From NCBI RefSeq assembly GCF_022601715.1, contig NZ_JAKVIM010000001.1:1-64000 (forward strand): a stretch of DNA of 64,000 nucleotides. Direction: 5' to 3'. Both the position numbers and the translations under genes were made by a program. Shown one piece after another: positions 25,866 through 33,766 of the stretch. How positions within the stretch are numbered: the first letter of the stretch is position 1; each line of letters starts with the position of its first letter. The notes under the pieces were generated by a model. The model was not told the DNA's origin. It searched no databases and was given only the letters and a program-made list of their open reading frames with translations. The stretch is from Acinetobacter zhairuonensis. GTDB lineage: Bacteria > Pseudomonadota > Gammaproteobacteria > Pseudomonadales > Moraxellaceae.

Positions 25866-25893
25866 AAAAAAGCCGATCTTCTGATCGGCTTTT
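25866..25893. terminator. pepP terminator
   Basis: AAAAGCCGATC-TTCT-GATCGGCTTTT, a strong bidirectional stem with A/T flanks just after pepP. Confidence 0.95.
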
Positions 25894-25903
25894 GAATATT
25901 TGG

Positions 25904-25931
25904 ATTTTGTAGTAGAGATTTTATGTTAAAT
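25904..25931 (+). other. Degenerate pdif-like site (weak)
   Basis: TTATGTTAAAT at 25921-25931 is identical to the XerD arm of Acinetobacter dif/pdif sites as I recall it. Six bases upstream, ATTTTGTAGTA matches the XerC arm ATTTCGCATAA at only 7 of 11 positions. It could be a decayed site marking the left end of the accessory insert, or chance. Confidence 0.3.
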
Positions 25932-25956
25932 AGCCCCTTGATCAGGGGCTATTTTT
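25928..25956. terminator. Second hairpin after pepP
   Basis: AAATAGCCCC-TTGATCA-GGGGCTATTT followed by T residues. It also serves the converging membrane-protein gene on the minus strand. Confidence 0.88.
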
Positions 25957-25979
25957 TGAATAACAACATTTGAAAATTA

Positions 25980-26393
25980 TCAAAGATTAATAATTTTTGA
26001 TATTTTTTTCACTTTAATGTAGGCACAGATGCAGAGTAAAGCTCCTGAGAACACCCAAACATAAGCACCGATTAGAACTGGTTGGCTGTTTTTGCCATCT
26101 ATCACTAAAATAGTGACAAGACCATAGCTCATCATTGCTAAAGTTATACAGCTCCAACGAAATGACTTGGGATCATTTTCATTTAATAAAAAATATGTAA
26201 AAACGAGTGATAAATTTGCCCAAATTGGAAAAACTAAAATAATGGGAGCGATTAAAAATTGTAAAAAAAACGAATATACAAAAAGTTCATATCCTTTCAT
26301 GCCATCGAATACAGGAAGAAGCCATGAAATAATCAGAATTAAAACGGCCATTAATGAAAAAAAATCGACAATCTTTTCTTTAAAAAATTTCAT
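25980..26393 (-). CDS. Unknown small membrane protein
   Basis: I do not recognise this 137-residue protein. It has four hydrophobic segments at about residues 12-30, 40-70, 80-100 and 107-127, and a basic N- and C-terminus (KFFKEKIVDFF and KVKKISKIINL). It is AT-rich compared with pepP and ubiH. It lies in the accessory insert between those core genes, outside the pdif-flanked part, with a terminator upstream at 26467. Confidence 0.6.
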   Translation of the reverse strand: MKFFKEKIVDFFSLMAVLILIISWLLPVFDGMKGYELFVYSFFLQFLIAPIILVFPIWANLSLVFTYFLLNENDPKSFRWSCITLAMMSYGLVTILVIDGKNSQPVLIGAYVWVFSGALLCICAYIKVKKISKIINL

Positions 26394-26466
26394 TATGAAT
26401 AATTTATAAGTAAGTAATCGCAGTTTACTTCAAATGTCTTACTGGTATATAGATATATAGAGCATA

Positions 26467-26493
26467 AAAAACCCGACATCCTGTCGGGTTTTT
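26467..26493. terminator. Terminator hairpin
   Basis: AAAAACCCGACA-TCC-TGTCGGGTTTTT, a perfect bidirectional stem between the membrane-protein gene and the first pdif-like site. Confidence 0.92.
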
Positions 26494-26829
26494 CGTATTG
26501 TGTGTTTAGGTATAACTCCTGTCATACTTCACGTCCTGGTGTCGCACTTATCATTATTGTTTTATGTGTTGGAACATCTTGTTCTCTATGTCCCCATCAT
26601 ATGAAAAATCCCCATACTGACATAGACGCAATGGTCCCTAATTCATGTCAGCCTGAGCTTACAACATTGCTCAAAACTTACCCCAAGGTTTATCCGCAGA
26701 AATTGCGGATAGTTTCGGGACTGGATGTATTGAGTTATCAGGGAAAAGTTAAAATATGAGCGTTTTTGTGCATTTTTTGGCTAGAGTAAAATTTTTAAGT
26801 ATCTGATATTTAAGTCAATATATAAACAT
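26494..26829. other. Gap before the first pdif-like site
   Basis: An 85-codon frame starting with GTG at 26502 exists on the plus strand, but it has no ribosome site or recognisable domain, so I do not call it. Otherwise nothing is visible; the last 60 bases become very AT-rich. Confidence 0.5.
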
Positions 26830-26857
26830 ACTTCGTATAAACGCCATTATGTTTAAT
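26830..26857 (+). other. pdif-like XerC/XerD site 1 (C-to-D orientation)
   Basis: XerC-type arm ACTTCGTATAA (26830-26840), spacer ACGCCA, XerD-type arm TTATGTTTAAT (26847-26857). The layout of 11+6+11 bases and both arm sequences fit Acinetobacter plasmid dif sites. Orientation is opposite to the next site. Confidence 0.75.
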
Positions 26858-26860
26858 GGA

Positions 26861-27361
26861 CTAATTTTCTTCAATTAGCATGTAGACTAAGTCCATCTCA
26901 GGGCAAAGATATCCCATTGAAGTTAAAGCTGCTGTGATTTGCCCTCTATGATGAGTCCCATGATTGAAAACATGCAATAGAGTGGCAGCATAAGGCAAAT
27001 TCATGTTTTTACCTGAAGATGTTTTGTACTGTAAGTCATATTTGAATTTTTCAACATCAACATCTCTTAAAAAATCTATCCAATTACGAGCTTTGTCCTC
27101 TAGCTGATATATCAGCTTGTCTTTATCATTTTCTATGATGGTGTTTAACATAAGTACAGGTGACGGTTTTCCTAAAAAGCGAGGAAACCACAGGTAGTGT
27201 TCACCAATAAGTAAATGATTTAAAGTTCCAGAGATACTTTTGAAATAAAGTCCACATTCGGCATTGAAATCATGATTAGAAACATTCTTCAAAACTTGAT
27301 TTAATTTGCGGGTAGACCAAACGTTATATCGAGCTAATAATTCATAAGTTTTTAAATCCAT
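26861..27361 (-). CDS. DinB-family protein
   Basis: A 166-residue four-helix-bundle protein of the DinB/YfiT superfamily. It starts with LLARYNVWSTRKLNQVL and has the metal-binding histidine pattern of the family: NHLLIGEHYLWFPRF near residue 50 and HVFNHGTHHRGQITAAL near residue 130. Family members are metal-dependent thiol transferases or of unknown activity; the substrate here is unknown. Such genes are frequent cargo on mobile modules. The stop lies four bases from pdif-like site 1 and the gene sits between sites 1 and 2. Confidence 0.85.
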   Translation of the reverse strand: MDLKTYELLARYNVWSTRKLNQVLKNVSNHDFNAECGLYFKSISGTLNHLLIGEHYLWFPRFLGKPSPVLMLNTIIENDKDKLIYQLEDKARNWIDFLRDVDVEKFKYDLQYKTSSGKNMNLPYAATLLHVFNHGTHHRGQITAALTSMGYLCPEMDLVYMLIEEN

Positions 27362-27373
27362 CCATTTTACTCT

Positions 27374-27469
27374 TTAATTGCCTGCTGGAAAGCCATGAAA
27401 CATCCATTGTATGCCCCACAAAATAGCTAAAATTAAAATTACAAAAAAGATGACTTCTAATTTTTTCAT
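27374..27469 (-). CDS. 31-residue membrane peptide
   Basis: A short frame starting at ATG (27467-27469): MKKLEVIF, a hydrophobic stretch FVILILAILWGIQWMF, and the tail HGFPAGN. It has a basic N-terminus and one predicted membrane helix. It lies 12 bp upstream of the DinB-type gene in the same direction, and its start is 16 bp from pdif-like site 2. No strong ribosome site is seen. It may be a real small membrane protein or a leader peptide; short length limits confidence. Confidence 0.45.
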   Translation of the reverse strand: MKKLEVIFFVILILAILWGIQWMFHGFPAGN

Positions 27470-27485
27470 TTTTAAATGTTTCTAA

Positions 27486-27513
27486 AATAAACATAATACG
27501 GATTATGCGAAAT
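27486..27513 (-). other. pdif-like XerC/XerD site 2
   Basis: Read on the minus strand: XerC arm ATTTCGCATAA (27503-27513), spacer TCCGTA, XerD arm TTATGTTTATT (27486-27496). It has the same orientation as site 3 and the opposite orientation to site 1. Confidence 0.8.
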
Positions 27514-27540
27514 GCGGACGTTTAAGGCCGCATTTTTTTA
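27510..27540 (+). terminator. Hairpin next to pdif-like site 2
   Basis: Stem AAATGCGG/CCGCATTT with a 10-base loop, then a T-run on the plus strand. It begins inside the XerC arm of site 2 and lies downstream of the acetyltransferase gene. Confidence 0.7.
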
Positions 27541-27544
27541 TTTT

Positions 27545-27985
27545 TTAAACTAGATTCTTTCGATATTGAATAAAGCCAGTATTTATCGCTACTTGATCAT
27601 ATAAAATTCTTGCTTGATAGTTTGTTTCTTGAGTTAACCAATAGACTCGAGAACAATTTTTCTTATGAGCTTTAGCATATACCGCTTCTATCAAACTTTT
27701 ACCACAGCCTTTAGCACGATTATCTGATTGTACAAATAGGTCTTGAAGGTAGCAATAATCGCCCTCTGTCCAGGTGCTACGATGAAAAATATAGTGCACT
27801 AGACCAATTAGTTTATTATCTACTTCAAGTACAAAACACCCCATTTCTTCACTTTCATCAATTAGACGATTAAAAGTTAATTTAGAAAGTTCTGATGTTA
27901 AACTCACTTTATAGAAGTCCTGATATCCCTTCCAAAGATTTAACCAATTCTCATAATCTTGTTTTAGAAGTTTTCTTACTTGCAT
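27545..27985 (-). CDS. GNAT acetyltransferase on a pdif-flanked module
   Basis: A 146-residue GCN5-type N-acetyltransferase. The N-terminal MQVRKLLKQDYENWLNLW begins the fold, GCFVLEVDNKLIGLVHYIF is the central sheet, and motif A is LQDLFVQSDNRAKGCGKSLI with the acetyl-CoA-binding RAKGCG. The tail IQYRKNLV is typical. It is flanked on both sides by pdif-like sites in direct orientation, so Xer recombination could remove it as a circle. The substrate is unknown; resistance or detoxification roles are common for such cargo but not shown here. Confidence 0.88.
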   Translation of the reverse strand: MQVRKLLKQDYENWLNLWKGYQDFYKVSLTSELSKLTFNRLIDESEEMGCFVLEVDNKLIGLVHYIFHRSTWTEGDYCYLQDLFVQSDNRAKGCGKSLIEAVYAKAHKKNCSRVYWLTQETNYQARILYDQVAINTGFIQYRKNLV

Positions 27986-28010
27986 GACCCTCTCTCTTTA
28001 ATTTTCCTAA

Positions 28011-28038
28011 AATTAACATAATGCACGTTATGCGAAAT
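28011..28038 (-). other. pdif-like XerC/XerD site 3
   Basis: Read on the minus strand: XerC arm ATTTCGCATAA (28028-28038), spacer CGTGCA, XerD arm TTATGTTAATT (28011-28021). It is the best of the three sites, 25 bp upstream of the acetyltransferase start. Confidence 0.82.
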
Positions 28039-28377
28039 GCTCTTTTTTATTTCATATAATTCATAAATTTATATCAAGCTGGTCTACTGTTCAGCGCACT
28101 AGATCGACTTTTTCATGATTTTTTATGTTCCACGAACAATGATTCAACATTGTTTCACGTTTTTATAAGTTAGCTTAAACAAAAACTTGAGTAAGTTTAG
28201 CAATAGCCGATGGTACATACTTTTTCAAAATCATGACTGCACACTTTACCTTGATAGTACGTAAAACCGTCCATTTCATTATAAAAATGAAACGCTTTCA
28301 TGTAATATAAAATCCATTAAAACTTATAGGTATTTTGAGGCTACTCACCTCGAATACGCCATAAAAAGGAAACAAGC
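28039..28377. other. Gap between pdif site 3 and ubiH
   Basis: AT-rich non-coding sequence that should include the ubiH promoter. I see no gene, no strong hairpin and no further good Xer site; ATTTCATATAA at 28051-28061 resembles a XerC arm but lacks a XerD arm. Confidence 0.5.
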
Positions 28378-29586
28378 ATGCAGCAAGAAGTCATCATTGT
28401 CGGTGGTGGAATGGTCGGACTAAGTCTGGCTTTAATGTTGGCGAAAGCGAATATTGCAGTCAAACTGCTCGAAGCCATCAAATACCCAAATTATGATGAC
28501 ATCAATCTTGCCCCTTACCATTCCAGTTTTGATGCGCGAAACAGTGCCTTATCTCGCCGTAGTGTACAAATTTACCAAGAACTCGGTTTATGGAATGCCT
28601 TGCAGCAACATGCAACGCCTATCTTACAAGTGCATATTACCGAACAGGGCAGCTTTGGTAAGGCACGCTTATTGGCAGAACAAGAAAAAGTCGAAAGTTT
28701 TGGTCAGGTTATTGAAAATGCTTGGTTAGGACGTGTGCTACTGACGCAAGTTCGCCAGCAAGCATTAATTGAACTGATAGATGGTGTGCAAGTTACCTCA
28801 CTTACACAAGATGCAGAGCATGCTTATATTACGGCATCACGTGGTGAAGAGCAGCTACAACTGCAAGCCAAACTGGTGATTGCTGCTGATGGCCGAGATT
28901 CATTTTGTCGTCAGGCGCTGGGCATTGGTGTTTCTGAGCATGATTATGACCAAGTGGCAATTGTCACCACAGTACAAACCTCAAAACCACATCAGCATGT
29001 CGGCTTTGAGCGTTTCAGTCCGCTTGGCCCATTAGCATTACTGCCTTTACCAGGTGAATACCGCCGTTCTGTGGTTTGGCCTGTGAAAAAGGGCACCGAA
29101 CAGGAATGGTTAGGTGAAGAAAATGACCAGCATTTCTTGGATGCCTTACAGCAAACCTATGGTGACCGTGCGGGAAAATTCCAGAAAACAGGCAAGCGTT
29201 TTAGCTATCCATTGACTCAAGTTTTAGCAGAAAAACAGGCAGTAGGGCGTGTGGTACTGATGGGCAATGCCGCACATACCATTCACCCCGTAGCTGGACA
29301 AGGTTTTAACCTGTGTATGCGCGACGCTTATGTATTGCTGCGCTATTTAGAAGCACAACAAGCCGCAGGTGCTGACATTGGCGAACCAAACATGTTGCTT
29401 GAATATGAACAAGCCCGTTTAAAAGACCAGCAACGCGTGATTAAGTTCTGCGACAGCGTGGTGCGTGGTTTTAGCAATCAAAATCCGATGCTGAAATTAT
29501 TACGCAATACTGGACTCATCGCCTTCGACTTGATTCCAGGGATTAAGCCACTCGTCGCCACTTACGCAATGGGATTAAAAGCATGA
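28378..29586 (+). CDS. ubiH: 2-octaprenyl-6-methoxyphenol hydroxylase (UbiH)
   Basis: FAD-dependent monooxygenase of ubiquinone biosynthesis, 402 residues. The FAD motif is VIIVGGGMVGLSLALML at the N-terminus. UbiH-like blocks are LQVHITEQGSFGKARL and ESFGQVIENAWLGRVLL, then VIAADGRDSFCRQ and the second FAD motif VLMGNAAHTIHPVAGQGFNL. An AAGGAAA ribosome site precedes the start. The end overlaps the next gene by four bases (ATGA), so the two hydroxylases are co-expressed. It lies downstream of pepP as in Pseudomonas, interrupted here by the accessory insert. Confidence 0.93.
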   Translation: MQQEVIIVGGGMVGLSLALMLAKANIAVKLLEAIKYPNYDDINLAPYHSSFDARNSALSRRSVQIYQELGLWNALQQHATPILQVHITEQGSFGKARLLAEQEKVESFGQVIENAWLGRVLLTQVRQQALIELIDGVQVTSLTQDAEHAYITASRGEEQLQLQAKLVIAADGRDSFCRQALGIGVSEHDYDQVAIVTTVQTSKPHQHVGFERFSPLGPLALLPLPGEYRRSVVWPVKKGTEQEWLGEENDQHFLDALQQTYGDRAGKFQKTGKRFSYPLTQVLAEKQAVGRVVLMGNAAHTIHPVAGQGFNLCMRDAYVLLRYLEAQQAAGADIGEPNMLLEYEQARLKDQQRVIKFCDSVVRGFSNQNPMLKLLRNTGLIAFDLIPGIKPLVATYAMGLKA

Positions 29587-30815
29587 GCCAAGTTCTCGAT
29601 GTTGTGATTGTCGGTGGTGGATTGGTCGGTGGATTAACTGCCTTATTGCTGGCTCAAGGCGGTGTACAAGCCACTGTTTTAGATGCCGCCCCAATTCTAG
29701 ATGAAAGCAAGGTGTTGGCGGTTGCCAATCCTCGTGTGCTGGCTTTGAGTCAAGCCACTATTCATTTGCTAAAAACCGTTCAAGTCTGGGATTTGCTGGC
29801 ACGTCAAATGCCCTATAGCGGTATGCAAGTCTGGAATAAAAATGGCTATGGCGACATCAATTTCGGGCATGCCAGTGAAAAAACACCCTCCATTGAGCAA
29901 GCGCTAGGCTCAATGGTGGAACCAAGTATTCTCAATTTAGCCATTCAGCAACGCATGTTGAGCCAAGTGAAAGATTATCGAACCCAAGTGAAAGTGACAC
30001 GTGTGGAGCGTGGAGTTGGCGTTTGGCATATTCACCTCGCCGATGGTACGAAATTACAAACCAAACTGGTGATTGGTGCGGATGGCGCGAATTCTTTTGT
30101 CCGTGAACAAGCTTTTATTGATCTGGATGTATTGGATTATCGCCAAGCAGGTATCACCTGTGCCATTCGTACTGCACAGCCGCATAAACATGTAGCACGA
30201 CAAATCTTCTTGGAAACAGGCCCGTTGGCATTTTTACCGATGGCGAGTTTGAACCCAGAGCAAGATGGTTATTGGCAATCGATTGTTTGGACCTTACCTG
30301 ATGATTATGCCGAAGAATATACTGGATTGGATGATCACGCCTTTTTACAACTGTTGACGCGAGAAAGTCAGCATATGTTGGGAGAAGTGCTGGAAGTCAC
30401 TCCTCGGGCAATGTTCCCTTTAAAAGCGCGAGCAGCACAGCAATATATGACTTCAGGTCTGGTGCTCATTGGCGATGCAGCGCATGTGATCCATCCTTTG
30501 GCGGGACAAGGGGTGAATATTGGCTGTTTGGATGCAGCGATACTCTGTGATGCCTTATTGCATGATTTTTCGCGGGGAGTTTGGGCGCATGATCAAACCT
30601 TGCAACGTTATGAGCATAGCCGTAAAGGACAGAACGATGCCATGATGCACAGCATGTCGGCAATTGGCTGGTTAGAAACCACAACCTTATTCCCTGTGAT
30701 TTGGGCGCGGAATGTCGGTCTAAAACAAGTCGAGCAGCAGCCCGTATTGAAAGATGCCTTTATGCTGCAAGCCAATGGTTTACAGGTGCTGAAAAATACC
30801 CGTTATGCAAATTAG
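29583..30815 (+). CDS. UbiI/VisC-family ubiquinone hydroxylase
   Basis: A second FAD monooxygenase of the UbiH/UbiF/VisC/COQ6 family, 410 residues. It has VVIVGGGLVGGLTALLL at the start, GADGANSFVREQ, and GDAAHVIHPLAGQGVNIG near residue 300. YSGMQVWNKNGYGDINF resembles UbiI, which hydroxylates C5 of the ring, but UbiF (C6) or a broader-specificity UbiM/UbiL type cannot be excluded by eye. Confidence 0.88.
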   Translation: MSQVLDVVIVGGGLVGGLTALLLAQGGVQATVLDAAPILDESKVLAVANPRVLALSQATIHLLKTVQVWDLLARQMPYSGMQVWNKNGYGDINFGHASEKTPSIEQALGSMVEPSILNLAIQQRMLSQVKDYRTQVKVTRVERGVGVWHIHLADGTKLQTKLVIGADGANSFVREQAFIDLDVLDYRQAGITCAIRTAQPHKHVARQIFLETGPLAFLPMASLNPEQDGYWQSIVWTLPDDYAEEYTGLDDHAFLQLLTRESQHMLGEVLEVTPRAMFPLKARAAQQYMTSGLVLIGDAAHVIHPLAGQGVNIGCLDAAILCDALLHDFSRGVWAHDQTLQRYEHSRKGQNDAMMHSMSAIGWLETTTLFPVIWARNVGLKQVEQQPVLKDAFMLQANGLQVLKNTRYAN

Positions 30816-30989
30816 ATTTAAAAAGATAGTTTTTAGGCATTTAGTTAAATCTAATTACGAATTTGATTAAAAAAGATACGATTATTTTGCATTAACTACT
30901 AGGCGAAATCGATTTAGATTGATAAATTTCATCGTAATTCGAAACCAATTCGAAACGAAGTAATTAGAAGTCATTGCGGGGAGAGAAAG

Positions 30990-31241
30990 ATGACGGATAT
31001 GAATGATTATGATGACGTAGAAGACTCAGCAGTGGATGAGGATGAAGCGAAGGCTGCCGAAAAAGGTGCATCTGATGAAGCTACCGAAGGTACTTCTGAT
31101 GGTGATGTTGCTGAGGCAGAAACATTAACCGTGACGGCGAAACTCAAGCAACGTCAGGCATTGGAAGATGAAGTGGCAGCATTTTTAGCACGTGGTGGAC
31201 GGATTACCGAAGTTCCACCAGATGAATCTGCACACGACTAA
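30990..31241 (+). CDS. SutA-like small acidic protein
   Basis: An 83-residue protein. Residues 1-50 are a disordered, very acidic Asp/Glu/Ala tract. The C-terminal part, LKQRQALEDEVAAFLARGGR followed by ITEVPPDES, resembles the RNA-polymerase-binding segment of Pseudomonas SutA, a slow-growth transcription factor, as I recall it. GGGGAGAG lies before the ATG. A terminator follows at once. The similarity is short, so the name is tentative. Confidence 0.6.
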   Translation: MTDMNDYDDVEDSAVDEDEAKAAEKGASDEATEGTSDGDVAEAETLTVTAKLKQRQALEDEVAAFLARGGRITEVPPDESAHD

Positions 31242-31249
31242 TCTGAGCA

Positions 31250-31279
31250 TAAAAAACCACTCTTGCGAGTGGTTTTTTA
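31250..31279. terminator. Terminator after the SutA-like gene
   Basis: ATAAAAAACCACTC-TTGC-GAGTGGTTTTTTAT, a strong bidirectional terminator; it also faces the rsmI gene on the other strand. Confidence 0.95.
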
Positions 31280-31386
31280 TGCGTTCGGATATTAATGGGC
31301 ATCTTGCATCATTACTTTTACCTTATTTATTTTTACCCTTTAAGGAGAAATAAAATAGGCTGATGGAAGAAGCTTAAGGTGTTGCC

Positions 31387-32223
31387 TTAATCTGCGGTCA
31401 GCTCTAAAGCACGCTGATACGCAATTTTCTTCTTAATACCCGTCAAGTCCGCAGCCAGTTGTGAGGCTGCTTTTACCGATAAATCTTGTAGTAGGCGTTT
31501 CAGAAGTTGATCTAACTTCTCTTGTTCCATGTCTTTTTCTTGGGTTGCACCGCCCACCACCAACACAATTTCACCTTTTTGCTGATTATGGTCAGATTCG
31601 ATGAACTGAACCAATTCACCCAAGGTCATTTTGCGAATGGTTTCAAAGGTTTTGGTAATTTCTCTGGCAAAACCCACAGGGCGGTCAGCACCAAAGACTT
31701 CAGCCATCGCTTTCACGCTCTCCAAAATACGATGCGGTGCTTCATAAAAAATTAGGGTTTGAGTTTCATCTTTTAGCTTTTCGAGTTGTAACAGGCGCTG
31801 TGATGCTTTAGACGACAAGAAACCTTCAAAACTAAAACGGTCACTTGGTAAACCGACACTACTTAAAGCGGCAATCGCTGCACAAGCTCCAGGTACGGGA
31901 ATTACACGAATGCCATGTTCTTGCGCAGCACGAACCAATTTAAATCCCGGATCGCTAATTAAGGGTGTGCCCGCATCACTGATCAATGCCATACTTTCAC
32001 CTTTTAACAGGCGCTGCACCAAGATATCAATTTTATTGCTTTCATTGTGGTCATGGCAGGCGGTCAGTGGCGTCGAAATATTAAAATGCTTCAGTAATTG
32101 GGCAGAGGTACGAGTATCTTCAGCAGCGATGACACTGACTGATTTCAGGGTATCAATTGCACGAAAAGTCATGTCATCTAAGTGCCCGATCGGGGTGGCT
32201 ACAACAAATAACTGAGCACTCAT
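31387..32223 (-). CDS. rsmI: 16S rRNA C1402 2'-O-methyltransferase RsmI
   Basis: SAM-dependent enzyme that methylates the ribose of C1402 in the 16S rRNA decoding centre. The 278-residue form from ATG 32223 begins MSAQLFVVATPIGHLDDMT and has GGAG seven bases upstream; the longer frame to 32241 is less likely. The tetrapyrrole-methylase fold signature ALISDAGTPLISDPGFKLVR is at about residue 80-100, and FYEAPHRILESV and GFAREITKTFETI are also typical. It is divergent from yraN, a conserved pairing. Confidence 0.95.
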   Translation of the reverse strand: MSAQLFVVATPIGHLDDMTFRAIDTLKSVSVIAAEDTRTSAQLLKHFNISTPLTACHDHNESNKIDILVQRLLKGESMALISDAGTPLISDPGFKLVRAAQEHGIRVIPVPGACAAIAALSSVGLPSDRFSFEGFLSSKASQRLLQLEKLKDETQTLIFYEAPHRILESVKAMAEVFGADRPVGFAREITKTFETIRKMTLGELVQFIESDHNQQKGEIVLVVGGATQEKDMEQEKLDQLLKRLLQDLSVKAASQLAADLTGIKKKIAYQRALELTAD

Positions 32224-32539
32224 GTGAAGTCTCCATGCCAAAAAAAATTAATAAGTAAAAGAAGGACGCGATAAAAGTAGTGAGGGAGCTGTATTCCCCA
32301 AACGCGTAAGAATATGGGTATTCTACCTGAATCCTTGACCTAGGCGCGAATTAGATTCGATTGACTTATGCTATTCAGTCTTTGGCAACGAGCCAAGCAT
32401 GGAGATTGAACCATGAGCGGAATTAAACCATGATGAATATTAAAACTTTGTCATAACCGCATTATTTATTTTCAATTGTGATCTGATTCATGCTTACACT
32501 AGAATAATCTCAGATCAAAATAAAATCAGTCTTCATGAG
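32224..32539. other. Divergent control region rsmI/yraN
   Basis: A 316-base non-coding region with the promoters of rsmI and yraN. A small dyad GAATA-TGGG-TATTC is at about 32311-32324. I see no RNA gene. Confidence 0.45.
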
Positions 32540-33010
32540 ATGAAATTAACAATAGATGCTTTTAATAATGGATCAGAAAAATTGAGTCGCAAAACTACAG
32601 CACAAGCCCTTGGTGATTGGGCGGAAAAAGAAGCGCTGAAGCTATTACAGCAGCAAGGTTTTCAATTGGTACAACAAAACTTTCATAGCCGTTATGGTGA
32701 ATTGGATCTGGTGGTGCAGCAAGGAGAAGATTTACTCTTGGTGGAGGTCAAGGCACGAGCTTTGACCCGTTATGCCCATGCGAATGAAGTGGTGTCGGTG
32801 TCGAAACAGCGTAAATTAATCAAGACTGCACTGTGTTTTTTGAATGAATATCCTGAATTTCAGCAGTTCTATTGTCGATTTGATGTGATTTGTTTTGATT
32901 TTTATCAACAATTTGCAAAAACAGTACAGTATGACTTTTCCAGTTTCACTTATGATCTGCAGTGGATAGAAAATGCTTTTACTTTTGATTCAGAGTTCAT
33001 TAATCTTTGA
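32540..33010 (+). CDS. yraN: YraN family (UPF0102) endonuclease-like protein
   Basis: A 156-residue protein of the UPF0102 family with a restriction-endonuclease-like fold. Key features are [19 protein letters not shown] near residue 25, [21 protein letters not shown] (the Asp and Glu-x-Lys nuclease pattern) and the following block [18 protein letters not shown]. Length is a little above the usual 120 because of an N-terminal extension and a short C-terminal tail. The cellular role is not established. It precedes the dolP-like lipoprotein gene. Confidence 0.85.
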   Translation: MKLTIDAFNNGSEKLSRKTTAQALGDWAEKEALKLLQQQGFQLVQQNFHSRYGELDLVVQQGEDLLLVEVKARALTRYAHANEVVSVSKQRKLIKTALCFLNEYPEFQQFYCRFDVICFDFYQQFAKTVQYDFSSFTYDLQWIENAFTFDSEFINL

Positions 33011-33070
33011 AGTAACAGGAAGCATCAATGCTATAGAAAAATGAATGAAATAAGTGAGGAGTCTTGCTGA

Positions 33071-33766
33071 GTGTTGAATCGTATTGCAATGACAGTGCTT
33101 TGTGTCGCAGGTCTTAGTTTAACGGGCTGTGCGAGTTTTATTTCAGGTGGTACAGGGACTGCACCAGTTGGAACCGATAGTGGGGTACGCTCACTTGGAC
33201 AGGTCTTTATTGATTCCTCAATTGAACGTACAGCGAATATTAATTTATATAAATTAGATTCTCGTTTTAAACAGTCGCGCGTCAATATTGAAAGCTTTTA
33301 TGGCAATGTGTTGCTGACAGGGCAAGTGCCAGACCAGCATTTAAAACAACTGGCTGAAGACAATGTTCGCGCGATGAGCGATGTAAAAAATGTGCATAAT
33401 TTTATCACGGTAGGTGATAAAATTGGTTATAACACCATCATGCAAGATGCGACTGCGACAGCAAATACACGTGGCTTAATTATGAAAGCTGCTGTAGTTG
33501 CAGACAGCAAAGTCCGTGTACATACTGAAGATGGTGTATTGTACGTGATGGGGCGTTTGAATAATGCTGAAATCAATGATTTGAACAATGTGTTACAGCA
33601 AGTGGGTAACGTAACTAAAATCGTGACATTGGTTGATGATGTCGATCAAGGACAAAAGTCAATAAATTCTAGTTTGGTAAGCCCTGTAGCCAGTAATGCG
33701 CAGCCCGAAGTTCAAACGCCTGTAGCTATTGACCCAGATCAGGTAGAACCGACGAATGTTCAATAA
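33071..33766 (+). CDS. dolP: BON-domain lipoprotein (DolP/YraP-like)
   Basis: A 231-residue outer-membrane lipoprotein with two BON domains. GTG at 33071 is the probable start, with GAGGAG nine bases upstream; the lipobox LSLTGC puts the lipidated cysteine at residue 20. BON1 spans about 55-125 and BON2 about 135-205. In E. coli DolP supports outer-membrane integrity and BAM function. The C-terminal tail is Pro/Val/Gln-rich. The gene overlaps the next one by 11 bases. Confidence 0.85.
   Translation: MLNRIAMTVLCVAGLSLTGCASFISGGTGTAPVGTDSGVRSLGQVFIDSSIERTANINLYKLDSRFKQSRVNIESFYGNVLLTGQVPDQHLKQLAEDNVRAMSDVKNVHNFITVGDKIGYNTIMQDATATANTRGLIMKAAVVADSKVRVHTEDGVLYVMGRLNNAEINDLNNVLQQVGNVTKIVTLVDDVDQGQKSINSSLVSPVASNAQPEVQTPVAIDPDQVEPTNVQ

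Noticed and set aside
26502..26759. 85-codon GTG-start frame on the plus strand
   Set aside because: No ribosome site, no recognisable motif, and a start immediately after a terminator; not supported as a gene.
27486..28038. Integron attC sites or gene cassettes around the acetyltransferase
   Set aside because: GTTATGC-like ends hint at attC, but the 11+6+11 layout and arms fit XerC/XerD dif sites much better, and no integrase gene or attC-type long imperfect stem is present.
32224..32539. RNase P RNA gene between rsmI and yraN
   Set aside because: In Pseudomonas rnpB lies next to rsmI, but the conserved RNase P core sequence (GAGGAAAGTCC type) is absent here.
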